From Acidobacteriaceae bacterium (GTDB lineage: Bacteria; Acidobacteriota; Terriglobia; Terriglobales; Acidobacteriaceae), in contig JASHUH010000437.1 in the NCBI GenBank assembly GCA_030040115.1, positions 1 to 12,138 of the forward strand: a stretch of 12,138 nucleotides of DNA, in the 5' to 3' direction. The position numbers and the translations under genes are program-made. Shown here in pieces: positions 1 through 5,930 of this stretch (its first letter is position 1; every line of letters starts with the position of its first letter). The notes below the pieces were generated by a model. It was given only the letters and a program-made list of their open reading frames with translations. It searched no databases and was not told where the DNA came from.

Positions 1-49
1 GCAACTTTCGTGGGAGGGTGAAGGCGCGCTCTTACGGCTATGATCGAAA

Positions 50-541
50 GTGGAGATGCAAGTTTTCTGGGTTCAAGGGAATCCGCGGGTGGCGCTGGCC
101 ATCGTTCTCTGTCCGCGCGCCGACAATCAGCTCTCGGATGAACTGTGCTCCATCCACCAAAGCGGCGTCGATACACTGGTTTCGCTCCTCGAGACGAGTG
201 AGGCGGCGTGGTTGGGCCTGGCGGGCGAAGGTCCACTTGCCGAGGAGGCGGGCATGCGCTTCCTCCAGTTTCCCATTCGCGACGCCAGTGTGCCTCGCGA
301 CCCGACCAGCTTCAGAACCTTCGTGGCGGGCTTGGCCGAGCGGCTGCGCGGTGGAGAACGCATTGGCCTTCATTGCCGTGGATGTATCGGCCGAGCCCCC
401 GTCACCGCCGCGTGTACGCTCGTCCACCTGGGCTGGACTCCGGCGGCGGCCGTTGCCGCAATCACCTTGGCCCGCGGCTGCAGAGTCCCCGACACCATGG
501 AGCAGCACCGCTGGATCATGGACTATAAGGCGGCGCCGTGA
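50..541 (+). CDS. Protein-tyrosine / dual-specificity phosphatase-like protein
   Basis: This 163-residue soluble protein carries the cysteine phosphatase signature HCX5R in the segment HCRGCIGRAP: nucleophile Cys109 and phosphate-binding Arg115. Asp78 in the segment PIRDASVP is a plausible general acid. After the loop comes a helix starting TAACTLVHLGW, as in small dual-specificity phosphatases. It should hydrolyse a phosphoester, on a phosphoprotein or a small molecule, in the cytoplasm; no signal peptide or membrane segment is visible. An in-frame stop at 41-43 limits the start to GTG 50 or ATG 56. Neither has a well-spaced Shine-Dalgarno, since GGAG at 52-55 directly abuts the ATG. The stop codon overlaps the GTG start of the next gene, which implies translational coupling. 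An additional cysteine, Cys112, lies inside the phosphate-binding loop. The family is clear; the substrate is unknown. Confidence 0.85.
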   Translation: MEMQVFWVQGNPRVALAIVLCPRADNQLSDELCSIHQSGVDTLVSLLETSEAAWLGLAGEGPLAEEAGMRFLQFPIRDASVPRDPTSFRTFVAGLAERLRGGERIGLHCRGCIGRAPVTAACTLVHLGWTPAAAVAAITLARGCRVPDTMEQHRWIMDYKAAP

Positions 542-1149
542 GCAGGCCGGTTGTGGACCTGAGCTTTCCTTGCCGCTGGCAAGCGGAAATTCTCCCCGCG
601 CGGCCCGCGATTCTGCCGGCGCGGCGTTTTGTGTATCCCCGCCAAGCCGAAGAGGTCGAACGCGGTGCGCTGGAAGTGCTGATCCGTGCCAGCCCCGCAT
701 CGAGTAAGGAACATGGCGCAGAGCATTTCCCCGGCGCGCAGCCGTTTCTCGCCACCTGTGCGCTCGGTTTCCGCGACCCGGCTGCACCGACCGGGATTTG
801 GTCGGCGCCCAACCCGGAGGAAATCTGCGCGGTTTCGGGCGGGTATGCGTACCTCATCAACACTCGAGCGCCGGAACAGTTCACCATGCTCCCTTACCGG
901 CCAGTGCTGGAAGTGCTTCCGGTGATCGCCGAGCGCCTTCTGCTGTTCGTGGGCCATCGAACGATTCTGGCTTGGGGAGCGGCGGGACAGGCCTGGGAAT
1001 CCGGAAAGCTTTCCGACGAGGGCGTGACGATTACCGGCATCGAAGCGGGCATTCTGCGCGGAACCGGCTGGGAGATGCAGACGGACAGAGAATCGGCCTT
1101 TGCGGTGAACCTGCAAAACGGCCGGCGCATCCCAACCATTCCTGGCTGA
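538..1149 (+). CDS. Uncharacterised protein coupled to the phosphatase gene
   Basis: I do not recognise this 203-residue protein. It starts with GTG overlapping the upstream phosphatase stop (GTGA), with AAGG at 527-530 seven bases ahead, so it is very probably translated from the same message. There is no signal peptide or clear transmembrane helix. The N-terminal 35 residues are rich in proline and arginine. The centre and C-terminus (about residues 75-195) alternate short hydrophobic stretches with glycine turns, such as ICAVSGGYAYLINTR, LLLFVGHRTILAWG and GVTITGIEAGILRGTGWEM. This suggests an all-beta fold, perhaps repeat-like blades. No catalytic motif is visible. It converges on the M56 peptidase gene with only 15 bases between the stops. 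Its being a real gene is well supported by the coupling and by coding character; its function is open. Confidence 0.75.
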   Translation: MSRPVVDLSFPCRWQAEILPARPAILPARRFVYPRQAEEVERGALEVLIRASPASSKEHGAEHFPGAQPFLATCALGFRDPAAPTGIWSAPNPEEICAVSGGYAYLINTRAPEQFTMLPYRPVLEVLPVIAERLLLFVGHRTILAWGAAGQAWESGKLSDEGVTITGIEAGILRGTGWEMQTDRESAFAVNLQNGRRIPTIPG

Positions 1150-1163
1150 GCATAGAATGCTCA
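1147..1163. terminator. Small hairpin between convergent genes
   Basis: TGAGCAT and ATGCTCA form a perfect 7-bp stem with an AGA loop. It occupies the whole gap between two convergent genes and includes the stop codon of the left one. It reads as a hairpin from both strands, so it could serve as a bidirectional terminator. There is no run of T on either side, so intrinsic termination would be weak. Confidence 0.35.
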
Positions 1164-1164
1164 C

Positions 1165-2514
1165 TCAATATCGCTTGAAGTTGACTTCGACGGTGATGGA
1201 GACGGCAACGGGTTTCTCTTTGAGCATCGCGGGTCTGAAGCGATAATTCTTTGCTGCCTTCACCGCCTCGGCGTCGAAGTCAGGCCGGTAGGAACGAACC
1301 ACGCGAACGTCCCTCGGCATACCCTCGGCGTCCACGATCATGCGCAGCAAAACGATTCCCCCAGACACCTTCTTGTCTTTGAGGGCCGACTTGGGAAATT
1401 CGGCCTGTACAGTATTTAGCGGTATCGGTGCGCTCACGCCTTGGCCCACGTGATACACATGCCCGTACGCGCTTGCCTGCGCTGAATCCTGTGAACCCGC
1501 TCGCGGCGCGACTTGAACCGCCATCGCCGCCGCTCCGACTGCGGCGCAAAGCAGAATCGCCGACGCTGCCCCGATCAGCCCGCATCTCGCAATCGCTCCT
1601 GCATGCTCCTTCTTCATCCTTATCCTCATGATTCGCTTCTCCAGATTCCCTGCATCTAAAATTCCGATCGCGTGAATCGCGGAAACTCGGCCGCTGGTCG
1701 CCACCATCGCCGCCAGGCGCAACAGCGACTGTGCGTAGCTCCGCGCATCGACCTCGCCTTCCGTAGCCATCGCGTCGCAAATCATCTCCCGCGTCTGCGC
1801 AATGCGTGACTTGATGGCCCAAGTGAGCGGGTGAAAAGCAATGGCCAAACTCACCGCCTCGTAGAAAAGGTTTTTCTGAAAATCGCAGCGCCTGAGGTGT
1901 GCGCACTCGTGCACCAAAGCAGCAAGAATATCTTCGCGCGCACAGCGAGCTGCGAAATCGCTCGGAAGCAGGAGCACCGGCCCGTCCAGGCTCAGCGCCA
2001 CCGGCCCCGGCACATGCGCGGAAGCGAGAATGCGAGCACGGTGTAGCGAAAATGCCACCCTGCAACGGCGCCAGAGTTCCTCCTGCTCCGGTGCCAGCGT
2101 GGCCGGTCTGGCCTGCCGCAGCACCCGCACCGCACCACGCAGCGAGAAAAGCAGCCATCCCACAAAAAGGACCATTGTGGCGAGATAGGTGGCCAGCAAC
2201 CACCAGAGCCAGGTTTGGGAAAGGGGGAAAAAACCTGCGTGCCGTGCTGCACTTCCCTGATTGGCGACAAGAATCAATGCGCCGCGGCTGGCCGTTGCGC
2301 ACCAGCCAGGGAACAAGGCGAGCAACTGACGAACGCATGGCAGCGCCGGCGTCACCACCGCTGCGAACAGTGCCGAAACCCACATCGCGTGCTCTGCCTG
2401 CGGGCCCATCCGCCTCAGCATTCGGCTCGCCAGCCAGGCCGCCAGATAGATCGGCGCACCTTCCCAAAGCGCATTCACAAGGTAGGAAGCGGCAAATCCA
2501 GAAAAGCTATGCAT
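1165..2514 (-). CDS. BlaR1-like M56 family metallopeptidase with C-terminal TonB domain
   Basis: This 449-residue polytopic membrane protein belongs to the BlaR1/MecR1 (M56) family. Hydrophobic segments lie near residues 15-30, 43-60, 102-125 and 310-335. The zinc-peptidase motif HECAH is at 202-206, with a likely third ligand Glu243 in the segment TREMICD. In the known family, the peptidase domain leads to cleavage of the partner BlaI repressor after an external signal. Instead of a penicillin-binding sensor domain, the part after the last helix (about 365-449) resembles a TonB C-terminal domain: AEFPKSALKDKKVSG, then VRVVRSYRPDFDAEAVKAAKNYRF and a closing beta strand. It should face the periplasm. 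The start ATG overlaps the end of the blaI-like gene by 8 bases, with GGGAG upstream, so the two form an operon. What it senses cannot be read from the sequence. Confidence 0.9.
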   Translation of the reverse strand: MHSFSGFAASYLVNALWEGAPIYLAAWLASRMLRRMGPQAEHAMWVSALFAAVVTPALPCVRQLLALFPGWCATASRGALILVANQGSAARHAGFFPLSQTWLWWLLATYLATMVLFVGWLLFSLRGAVRVLRQARPATLAPEQEELWRRCRVAFSLHRARILASAHVPGPVALSLDGPVLLLPSDFAARCAREDILAALVHECAHLRRCDFQKNLFYEAVSLAIAFHPLTWAIKSRIAQTREMICDAMATEGEVDARSYAQSLLRLAAMVATSGRVSAIHAIGILDAGNLEKRIMRIRMKKEHAGAIARCGLIGAASAILLCAAVGAAAMAVQVAPRAGSQDSAQASAYGHVYHVGQGVSAPIPLNTVQAEFPKSALKDKKVSGGIVLLRMIVDAEGMPRDVRVVRSYRPDFDAEAVKAAKNYRFRPAMLKEKPVAVSITVEVNFKRY

Positions 2515-2908
2515 CGCGCCCGCTCCCTTCTTCCTGTTCCAGTTCGCGGCTCAGTGCCGTGATCCGCTCCAGGTTGACCTGCCGGCTCTTGACCAAGCTC
2601 ATCACCAGCGCTTCCGGCGATCCTCCAAACGCGCGTTTTACAAAATCGCGTAGCGCTTGGCCGACGACGTTTTCCCGCGTTGCAATCGCGTGATAAACAT
2701 AAGCGCGGCCAGCAAGGCTGCGGCGCACCCGCCCTTTGCGATGAAGAACGTTAAGCATCGTCTGCACCGTGTTGTAAGCGAGGTCGTCTTCAGGTTTAAG
2801 CTTCTCCTGCACCTGCAGAACGTTGCTCGGCCCGTCGGTCCAAAGCACCTGCATGATCTTCAGTTCCAGCGGCGTCAGCATATTCGAGCCTTTTCTCCGC
2901 CCCGCCAT
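2507..2908 (-). CDS. blaI: BlaI/MecI/CopY family transcriptional repressor
   Basis: This 133-residue winged-helix repressor has the expected family length. The DNA-binding domain covers about residues 10-75: LTPLELKIMQVLW, then the recognition helix in AYNTVQTMLNVLHRKG (44-59) and the wing. The C-terminal dimerisation region contains FGGSPEALVMSLV (94-106). It aligns with the site where staphylococcal BlaI is cut by BlaR1, placing the equivalent bond near Ser104-Leu105. The start ATG has a perfect AGGAGG (2914-2919) five bases upstream. It is the first gene of a two-gene operon with the M56 peptidase and should repress its own promoter through the palindromes at 2915-2932 and 2958-2975. The gene symbol denotes the family; a role in beta-lactam resistance is not implied. 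Confidence 0.92.
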   Translation of the reverse strand: MAGRRKGSNMLTPLELKIMQVLWTDGPSNVLQVQEKLKPEDDLAYNTVQTMLNVLHRKGRVRRSLAGRAYVYHAIATRENVVGQALRDFVKRAFGGSPEALVMSLVKSRQVNLERITALSRELEQEEGSGRDA

Positions 2909-2914
2909 CCGTTC

Positions 2915-2932
2915 CTCCTAAATAAATAGGAG
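2915..2932. promoter_or_regulatory. Candidate BlaI operator 1 (overlaps -10 and start site)
   Basis: CTCCTA and TAGGAG form perfect 6-base arms around AATAAA. The core CCTA-N6-TAGG (2917-2930) has the same arms and spacing as the second palindrome at 2960-2973. The site covers the end of the -10 box, the predicted start site and most of the Shine-Dalgarno, so a repressor bound here would block initiation. Confidence 0.55.
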
Positions 2933-2959
2933 TATGATGCATTCTTCAGGATTTGTCAA
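2931..2959 (-). promoter_or_regulatory. Sigma70-type promoter of the blaI-M56 operon
   Basis: Read on the minus strand, a perfect -35 box TTGACA (2959-2954) is followed by exactly 17 bases and a -10 box CATACT (2936-2931, four of six consensus bases). Transcription would begin near 2924, giving a leader of about 15 bases that contains the AGGAGG ribosome binding site. Both ends of the promoter touch the candidate operator palindromes. Confidence 0.7.
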
Positions 2960-2975
2960 CCTAAATTTTTAGGTT
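2958..2975. promoter_or_regulatory. Candidate BlaI operator 2 (overlaps edge of -35)
   Basis: AACCTAAA and TTTAGGTT are perfect 8-base arms around TT. The core CCTA-N6-TAGG matches operator 1. The centres of the two sites are 43 bp apart, about four helical turns, so two repressor dimers could bind the same DNA face. It overlaps two bases of the -35 box. Confidence 0.6.
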
Positions 2976-2997
2976 TAGCCGGCAGGTTCCAAGCGAG

Positions 2998-3025
2998 CCC
3001 GGGAAAAAGACAGGGAAATCCCGGG
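2998..3025 (-). terminator. Weak hairpin downstream of the glycosyltransferase gene
   Basis: CCCGGGA and TCCCGGG can pair as a 7-bp stem around a 14-base loop, 16 bases after the glycosyltransferase stop. The loop is long and no T-run follows, so it is only a possible transcription end for the PHP-glycosyltransferase operon, placed ahead of the blaI promoter. Confidence 0.25.
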
Positions 3026-3041
3026 GAACCGCCTTCGCATC

Positions 3042-4253
3042 TCAGCCTGCGGCCATCGATTCCTTTATGGCCTCCCGCCGCCTTGGTAAGATCGCTTCGT
3101 AGCCCGCGTAGACTCCTTCAAACACAGCGTCCCAACTGGCCGTGAGCGCGTGCGCTCTCGCCGCTTGGCGCATGGCCGCGTGCCGCCCGGGGTTCGCGAG
3201 AATCTCCGCGATGGCTTTGGCGAAAATCCCGTCGGGCACGATGCGGCCGCTCTCGCCGTCGCGCACAATCGTGCACGGGCCGCCGTCGGGAGTGACAATG
3301 GCCGGCACGCCGCTGGCCAGCGCCTCAAGCACTACGTTGCCAAAGGTGTCGGTATGCGAGGGGAATACGAACAGATCCATATTGGCGTAGGCCGTGGCCA
3401 GCGCCTCTCCGCGCAAAACGCCGGTGAACTCTGCCCGGTGCAGCCGCTCGCGCAACCAACCCTCGTCGCCGCCGTGACCGACAATGAGAAACCGGAAAGC
3501 GTCGATCCCCATTCGTTCCAGGTCATCCTGCACTTTGACCAGCAAGGCGATATTCTTCTCGACGGAGAGCCGTCCGACATAGCCCAGCACAGGAACGCGG
3601 TCGCCGGAGGCGCGGTTGCGCTTCGCCGAATGGAAGATCTCGGCGTCGACGCCGCGAGGCATGCGGTGGCAGGACCGGCCGGTGGCCTCGGCAAGCTGCG
3701 TGCACAGGTCCGGGTTAGGCGCAAAGAGCACTAGGGCGCGGGAATAGAAGCTGGCCACGGCGGCCATCGCCAGGCTTTCAATCTGCTTGCTGGCTGCGGC
3801 GGAGTGGCGGCCGGAAAATTTGCTAACCAGCCGGTGCGCGCGCCGCGCAGCGTACTCGTGAACGTTGGCGTGCCAACTGGCTGCCAGCATCACGCCGAGA
3901 TAGTGCGCCAACCCAGCGCCCAGAATGCCGATCTCACTCGGGCCGGTGATGTGAATCAGGTCGGGCCGGAACCGCTCCAGCGTTTTGCCGATCAGCGGCG
4001 TGTGGCGCAGGAAGACGGGGTCAAAGCGAAGATCCTTTTCAAGTGCGAACGAAAGCACGCCGCGAGGCAACTCAAGGGTCCAAACAGCGCCTTCTTGGCG
4101 AAACGCCTCGGCGCGGTCTCCGGCGCGGACGCACAAGAAAGGAAGGTTTCGCCGGCGTGCGAAAGCTTCGAAGTGGCGGCTGGTATGCGCCACCCCGTTG
4201 ACTTCATGAAACGAGTCGGGAAAATACGCGACGCGCGGCGGGGGAACGGTCAT
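3042..4253 (-). CDS. GT4-family glycosyltransferase (GT-B fold, mannosyltransferase-like)
   Basis: This 403-residue protein has the two-domain layout of GT4 retaining glycosyltransferases. The N-terminal acceptor domain starts VAYFPDSFHEVNGVAHTSR. The C-terminal nucleotide-sugar domain contains GYVGRLSVEKN (about 225-235), LIVGHGGDEGWL, and TDTFGNVVLEALASGVP followed by DGGP. The usual EX7E motif appears here as Asp302-X7-Glu310. No membrane helix is visible. Its overall form resembles GDP-mannose-dependent mannosyltransferases acting on lipid acceptors, but donor and acceptor cannot be fixed from sequence. I chose ATG 4253 because the first beta strand follows at once. A GTG at 4325 would add 24 glycine-rich residues; it has AAGG nine bases upstream and lies only 18 bases after the PHP stop, so it remains possible. 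It is cotranscribed with the upstream PHP gene. Confidence 0.88.
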   Translation of the reverse strand: MTVPPPRVAYFPDSFHEVNGVAHTSRHFEAFARRRNLPFLCVRAGDRAEAFRQEGAVWTLELPRGVLSFALEKDLRFDPVFLRHTPLIGKTLERFRPDLIHITGPSEIGILGAGLAHYLGVMLAASWHANVHEYAARRAHRLVSKFSGRHSAAASKQIESLAMAAVASFYSRALVLFAPNPDLCTQLAEATGRSCHRMPRGVDAEIFHSAKRNRASGDRVPVLGYVGRLSVEKNIALLVKVQDDLERMGIDAFRFLIVGHGGDEGWLRERLHRAEFTGVLRGEALATAYANMDLFVFPSHTDTFGNVVLEALASGVPAIVTPDGGPCTIVRDGESGRIVPDGIFAKAIAEILANPGRHAAMRQAARAHALTASWDAVFEGVYAGYEAILPRRREAIKESMAAG

Positions 4254-4343
4254 CCGATGAGCGGAGCCGGTCCCACTCCACTTGCCGACTCCGCCGGCAA
4301 CGTTGACTCCGCCAACGCAACCCACTTCGCCGAGCCTTGTCCA

Positions 4344-5501
4344 CTATTCGAACTCGCCGAGGGCCAAGCGCAACTGGTGCGATTCGTTCCAGGCCATGCG
4401 CAAACCGCCGGCGACTAAGCCCCGTCCCATCAGTTGCACGAGCCCGATCACGCCGGTAAACAACCTGGGCGCCGATCCTTTGGGCCATATCTCGCAGACC
4501 GGACGGATGACTCCATTAGCGTCGGGATGAAAAACTCGCTCATCCCAGGTGCGGGAACCCGGCGGGAATTCGGGATAGTGCCGCACGATATCGACGGTCG
4601 ATTGCAAAATGCGGTGCTTCCAGGGCTCGGCGTACTGGGGTAGAAAGAGAACATTGCTCTTGCGCTTACGGCGAATTTCGTGAACAAACTCGGTAAATGT
4701 GGAGGCATTAGTCAGGTTCATGGTGGCGTTGGGTTCGACGCCATGGCGATCACCGCCGGAGATCAACAGCATGTTCCACTTTTCGGCCAACCGGCGCACT
4801 GCGCGGTTCTCGTCCCAGTTGCGCAGCCCGTTTAATTCCAAGGCGTGCAGGTAGGCGCCGTTCTTCTGCAGGAACTCATTCACGAGGAATTCGTGCTTTT
4901 CTTTGCCAATCAGGTAAAGGTCCCACATGGGATGGTTGAAGACCACCAGCACGTTCGGCTCGCGATCGAGCGCCGCGAGAATCTCAGTAAGGCGTGCATC
5001 GCGGGGTTGCGCAGTGAACTCCTGCAGGGTCGCCATCCACCCGGCCGCCTTGGCGCTGGGCAGGTTGTGGATGCCGAGGTGAAAGGACTGGATTCCGCCG
5101 TAAGGCGCGCTCCACTCCACCGAAACAGGAATCTGCCGCGCGCTGGGGACGGTCCGCAACAGCATGGGAGCGTGAATGTTGTCGTGATCGGTGATGGAAA
5201 CCATGGGGGCCACATCCAGTTTTTCGATCTGCCGCATCTCCAGATCGAAAGCCAATTTCGGGGTCATGGGCGGCGTCCAATAGCTGGTGGTGTAATTAAT
5301 CTTGATTCCGTGGATTTGCTCGGCGCGGCGTTCCAAGCAGGTGAGAATCGGCCGCAAAATGGGAAACTGATTGCCGAAGTTCGCCAGAAAGTCCAGAGTT
5401 TCCTGGGATTGGTTGGTGTGGCTGTGCAACGAAACCCCAGTCCGAAAGCCCTTGGCCGCGTCTCGATCGCGCCACAAATAGGAGATGGTTGAACTTGGCA
5501 T
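4344..5501 (-). CDS. PHP-superfamily metal-dependent phosphoesterase-like protein
   Basis: This 385-residue protein carries the PHP metal-ligand motifs in order: HSHT (His26, His28), TDHDN (Asp105, His106, Asp107), Glu129 in VEWS, FNHP (His190) and GGDRHG (Asp251, His253). PHP proteins usually hydrolyse phosphoesters using two or three metal ions; the substrate here is unknown. The C-terminal part (about 270-385) has no familiar domain and ends in a mildly hydrophobic segment (FTGVIGLVQLMGRGLVAGGL). I chose ATG 5501 because GGGGAGG (5509-5515) sits seven bases upstream. The longer reading from ATG 5552 adds 17 residues and has no such site. It lies upstream of the GT4 glycosyltransferase gene in the same direction, so the pair probably acts on one pathway, perhaps a glycolipid or surface glycan. 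Confidence 0.85.
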   Translation of the reverse strand: MPSSTISYLWRDRDAAKGFRTGVSLHSHTNQSQETLDFLANFGNQFPILRPILTCLERRAEQIHGIKINYTTSYWTPPMTPKLAFDLEMRQIEKLDVAPMVSITDHDNIHAPMLLRTVPSARQIPVSVEWSAPYGGIQSFHLGIHNLPSAKAAGWMATLQEFTAQPRDARLTEILAALDREPNVLVVFNHPMWDLYLIGKEKHEFLVNEFLQKNGAYLHALELNGLRNWDENRAVRRLAEKWNMLLISGGDRHGVEPNATMNLTNASTFTEFVHEIRRKRKSNVLFLPQYAEPWKHRILQSTVDIVRHYPEFPPGSRTWDERVFHPDANGVIRPVCEIWPKGSAPRLFTGVIGLVQLMGRGLVAGGLRMAWNESHQLRLALGEFE

Positions 5502-5685
5502 ACCCGGTCCTCCCCGTCTCAAGCTTTCCGGATTGCTAAGCATAGTATTCATGACCGGCGGTGAAAACGGGGTTAAGATCGCGAGAACAGCGGATCAATT
5601 CACAAAAGAACCGAAAGAGTTACCATCAAAATCCGAGAATTAGGCCGAAACCCGCTAAACGCCAAACCTTCTTTTCCTGTTTCTT

Positions 5686-5741
5686 CGCCTAAGCTGCACG
5701 TGAAAAGAGTCTTTTTGCACTTCGACTTTCCGGCTTAGGCG
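5686..5741. repeat. Structured inverted-repeat element with nested hairpin
   Basis: CGCCTAAGC (5686-5694) and GCTTAGGCG (5733-5741) form a perfect 9-bp outer stem. Nested within is GTGAAAAG (5700-5707) opposite CTTTT-TG-CAC (5711-5720), an 8-bp stem with a two-base bulge and an AGT loop. It could be a leader or attenuator structure upstream of the PHP operon, a small RNA, or a repeat element. Its role is unknown. Confidence 0.45.
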
Positions 5742-5787
5742 CACTTCGCCCCAGCGAACCTCGGCTATCTTCTTCAGATTACGCCGA

Positions 5788-5838
5788 ATGCTCAACGGTT
5801 GGCTGATCCCATTCACAGGCGGCGGCTTCGGCGGCTAA
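5788..5838 (+). CDS. Possible 16-residue mini-ORF (low confidence)
   Basis: An ATG frame encodes MLNGWLIPFTGGGFGG and stops at TAA, 28 bases before a strong 12-bp hairpin. The mix of a hydrophobic front and a glycine-rich tail is unusual for chance sequence. However, no Shine-Dalgarno precedes it and I found no convincing adjacent promoter. It may be a leader peptide, a small secreted peptide or noise. Confidence 0.15.
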   Translation: MLNGWLIPFTGGGFGG

Positions 5839-5866
5839 ACGCGGTCCCTGCTGACTGATCTTGCAG

Positions 5867-5894
5867 GAAGGGCTGCTCCTGAGAGCAGCCCTTC
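5867..5894. terminator. Strong 12-bp hairpin downstream of ftsH
   Basis: GAAGGGCTGCTC and GAGCAGCCCTTC form a perfect 12-bp stem with a CTGA loop, starting 36 bases after the ftsH stop. Its position fits a terminator for the tilS-ftsH transcription unit. No clear T-run follows on either strand, so it may act as an mRNA 3' end stabiliser or depend on other factors. Confidence 0.6.
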
Positions 5895-5930
5895 TCGCCA
5901 ACCCGCCACGCTTAAATTTCCGCGCGCCGT

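Larger units (their letters stand above)
5502..5930. other. Long intergenic region with several inverted repeats
   Basis: No convincing conventional protein gene fits in these 429 bases between the ftsH end and the PHP start. They contain a 56-base structured segment (5686-5741), a possible 16-residue mini-ORF on the plus strand (5788-5838) and a strong hairpin (5867-5894). The promoter for the PHP-glycosyltransferase operon should lie here, but I found no good -35/-10 pair on the minus strand. On the plus strand a weak pair exists: TTCACA 5599-5604, 16 bases, TACCAT 5621-5626. Confidence 0.6.

Noticed and set aside
1280..2467. Long minus-strand frame (395 codons) overlapping the M56 peptidase gene
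   Set aside because: It is a frame-shifted shadow of the peptidase; the peptidase frame has the zinc motif, membrane helices and TonB-like domain, while this one is low-complexity Arg/Gly/Ala.
1899..2693. Plus-strand frame (264 codons) opposite the M56 and blaI genes
   Set aside because: Antisense shadow rich in Pro, Arg and Ala, with no known motif, crossing two well-supported genes.
1165..2908. Beta-lactam resistance operon
   Set aside because: The BlaI and M56 proteins are present, but there is no penicillin-binding sensor domain and no beta-lactamase gene in the window.
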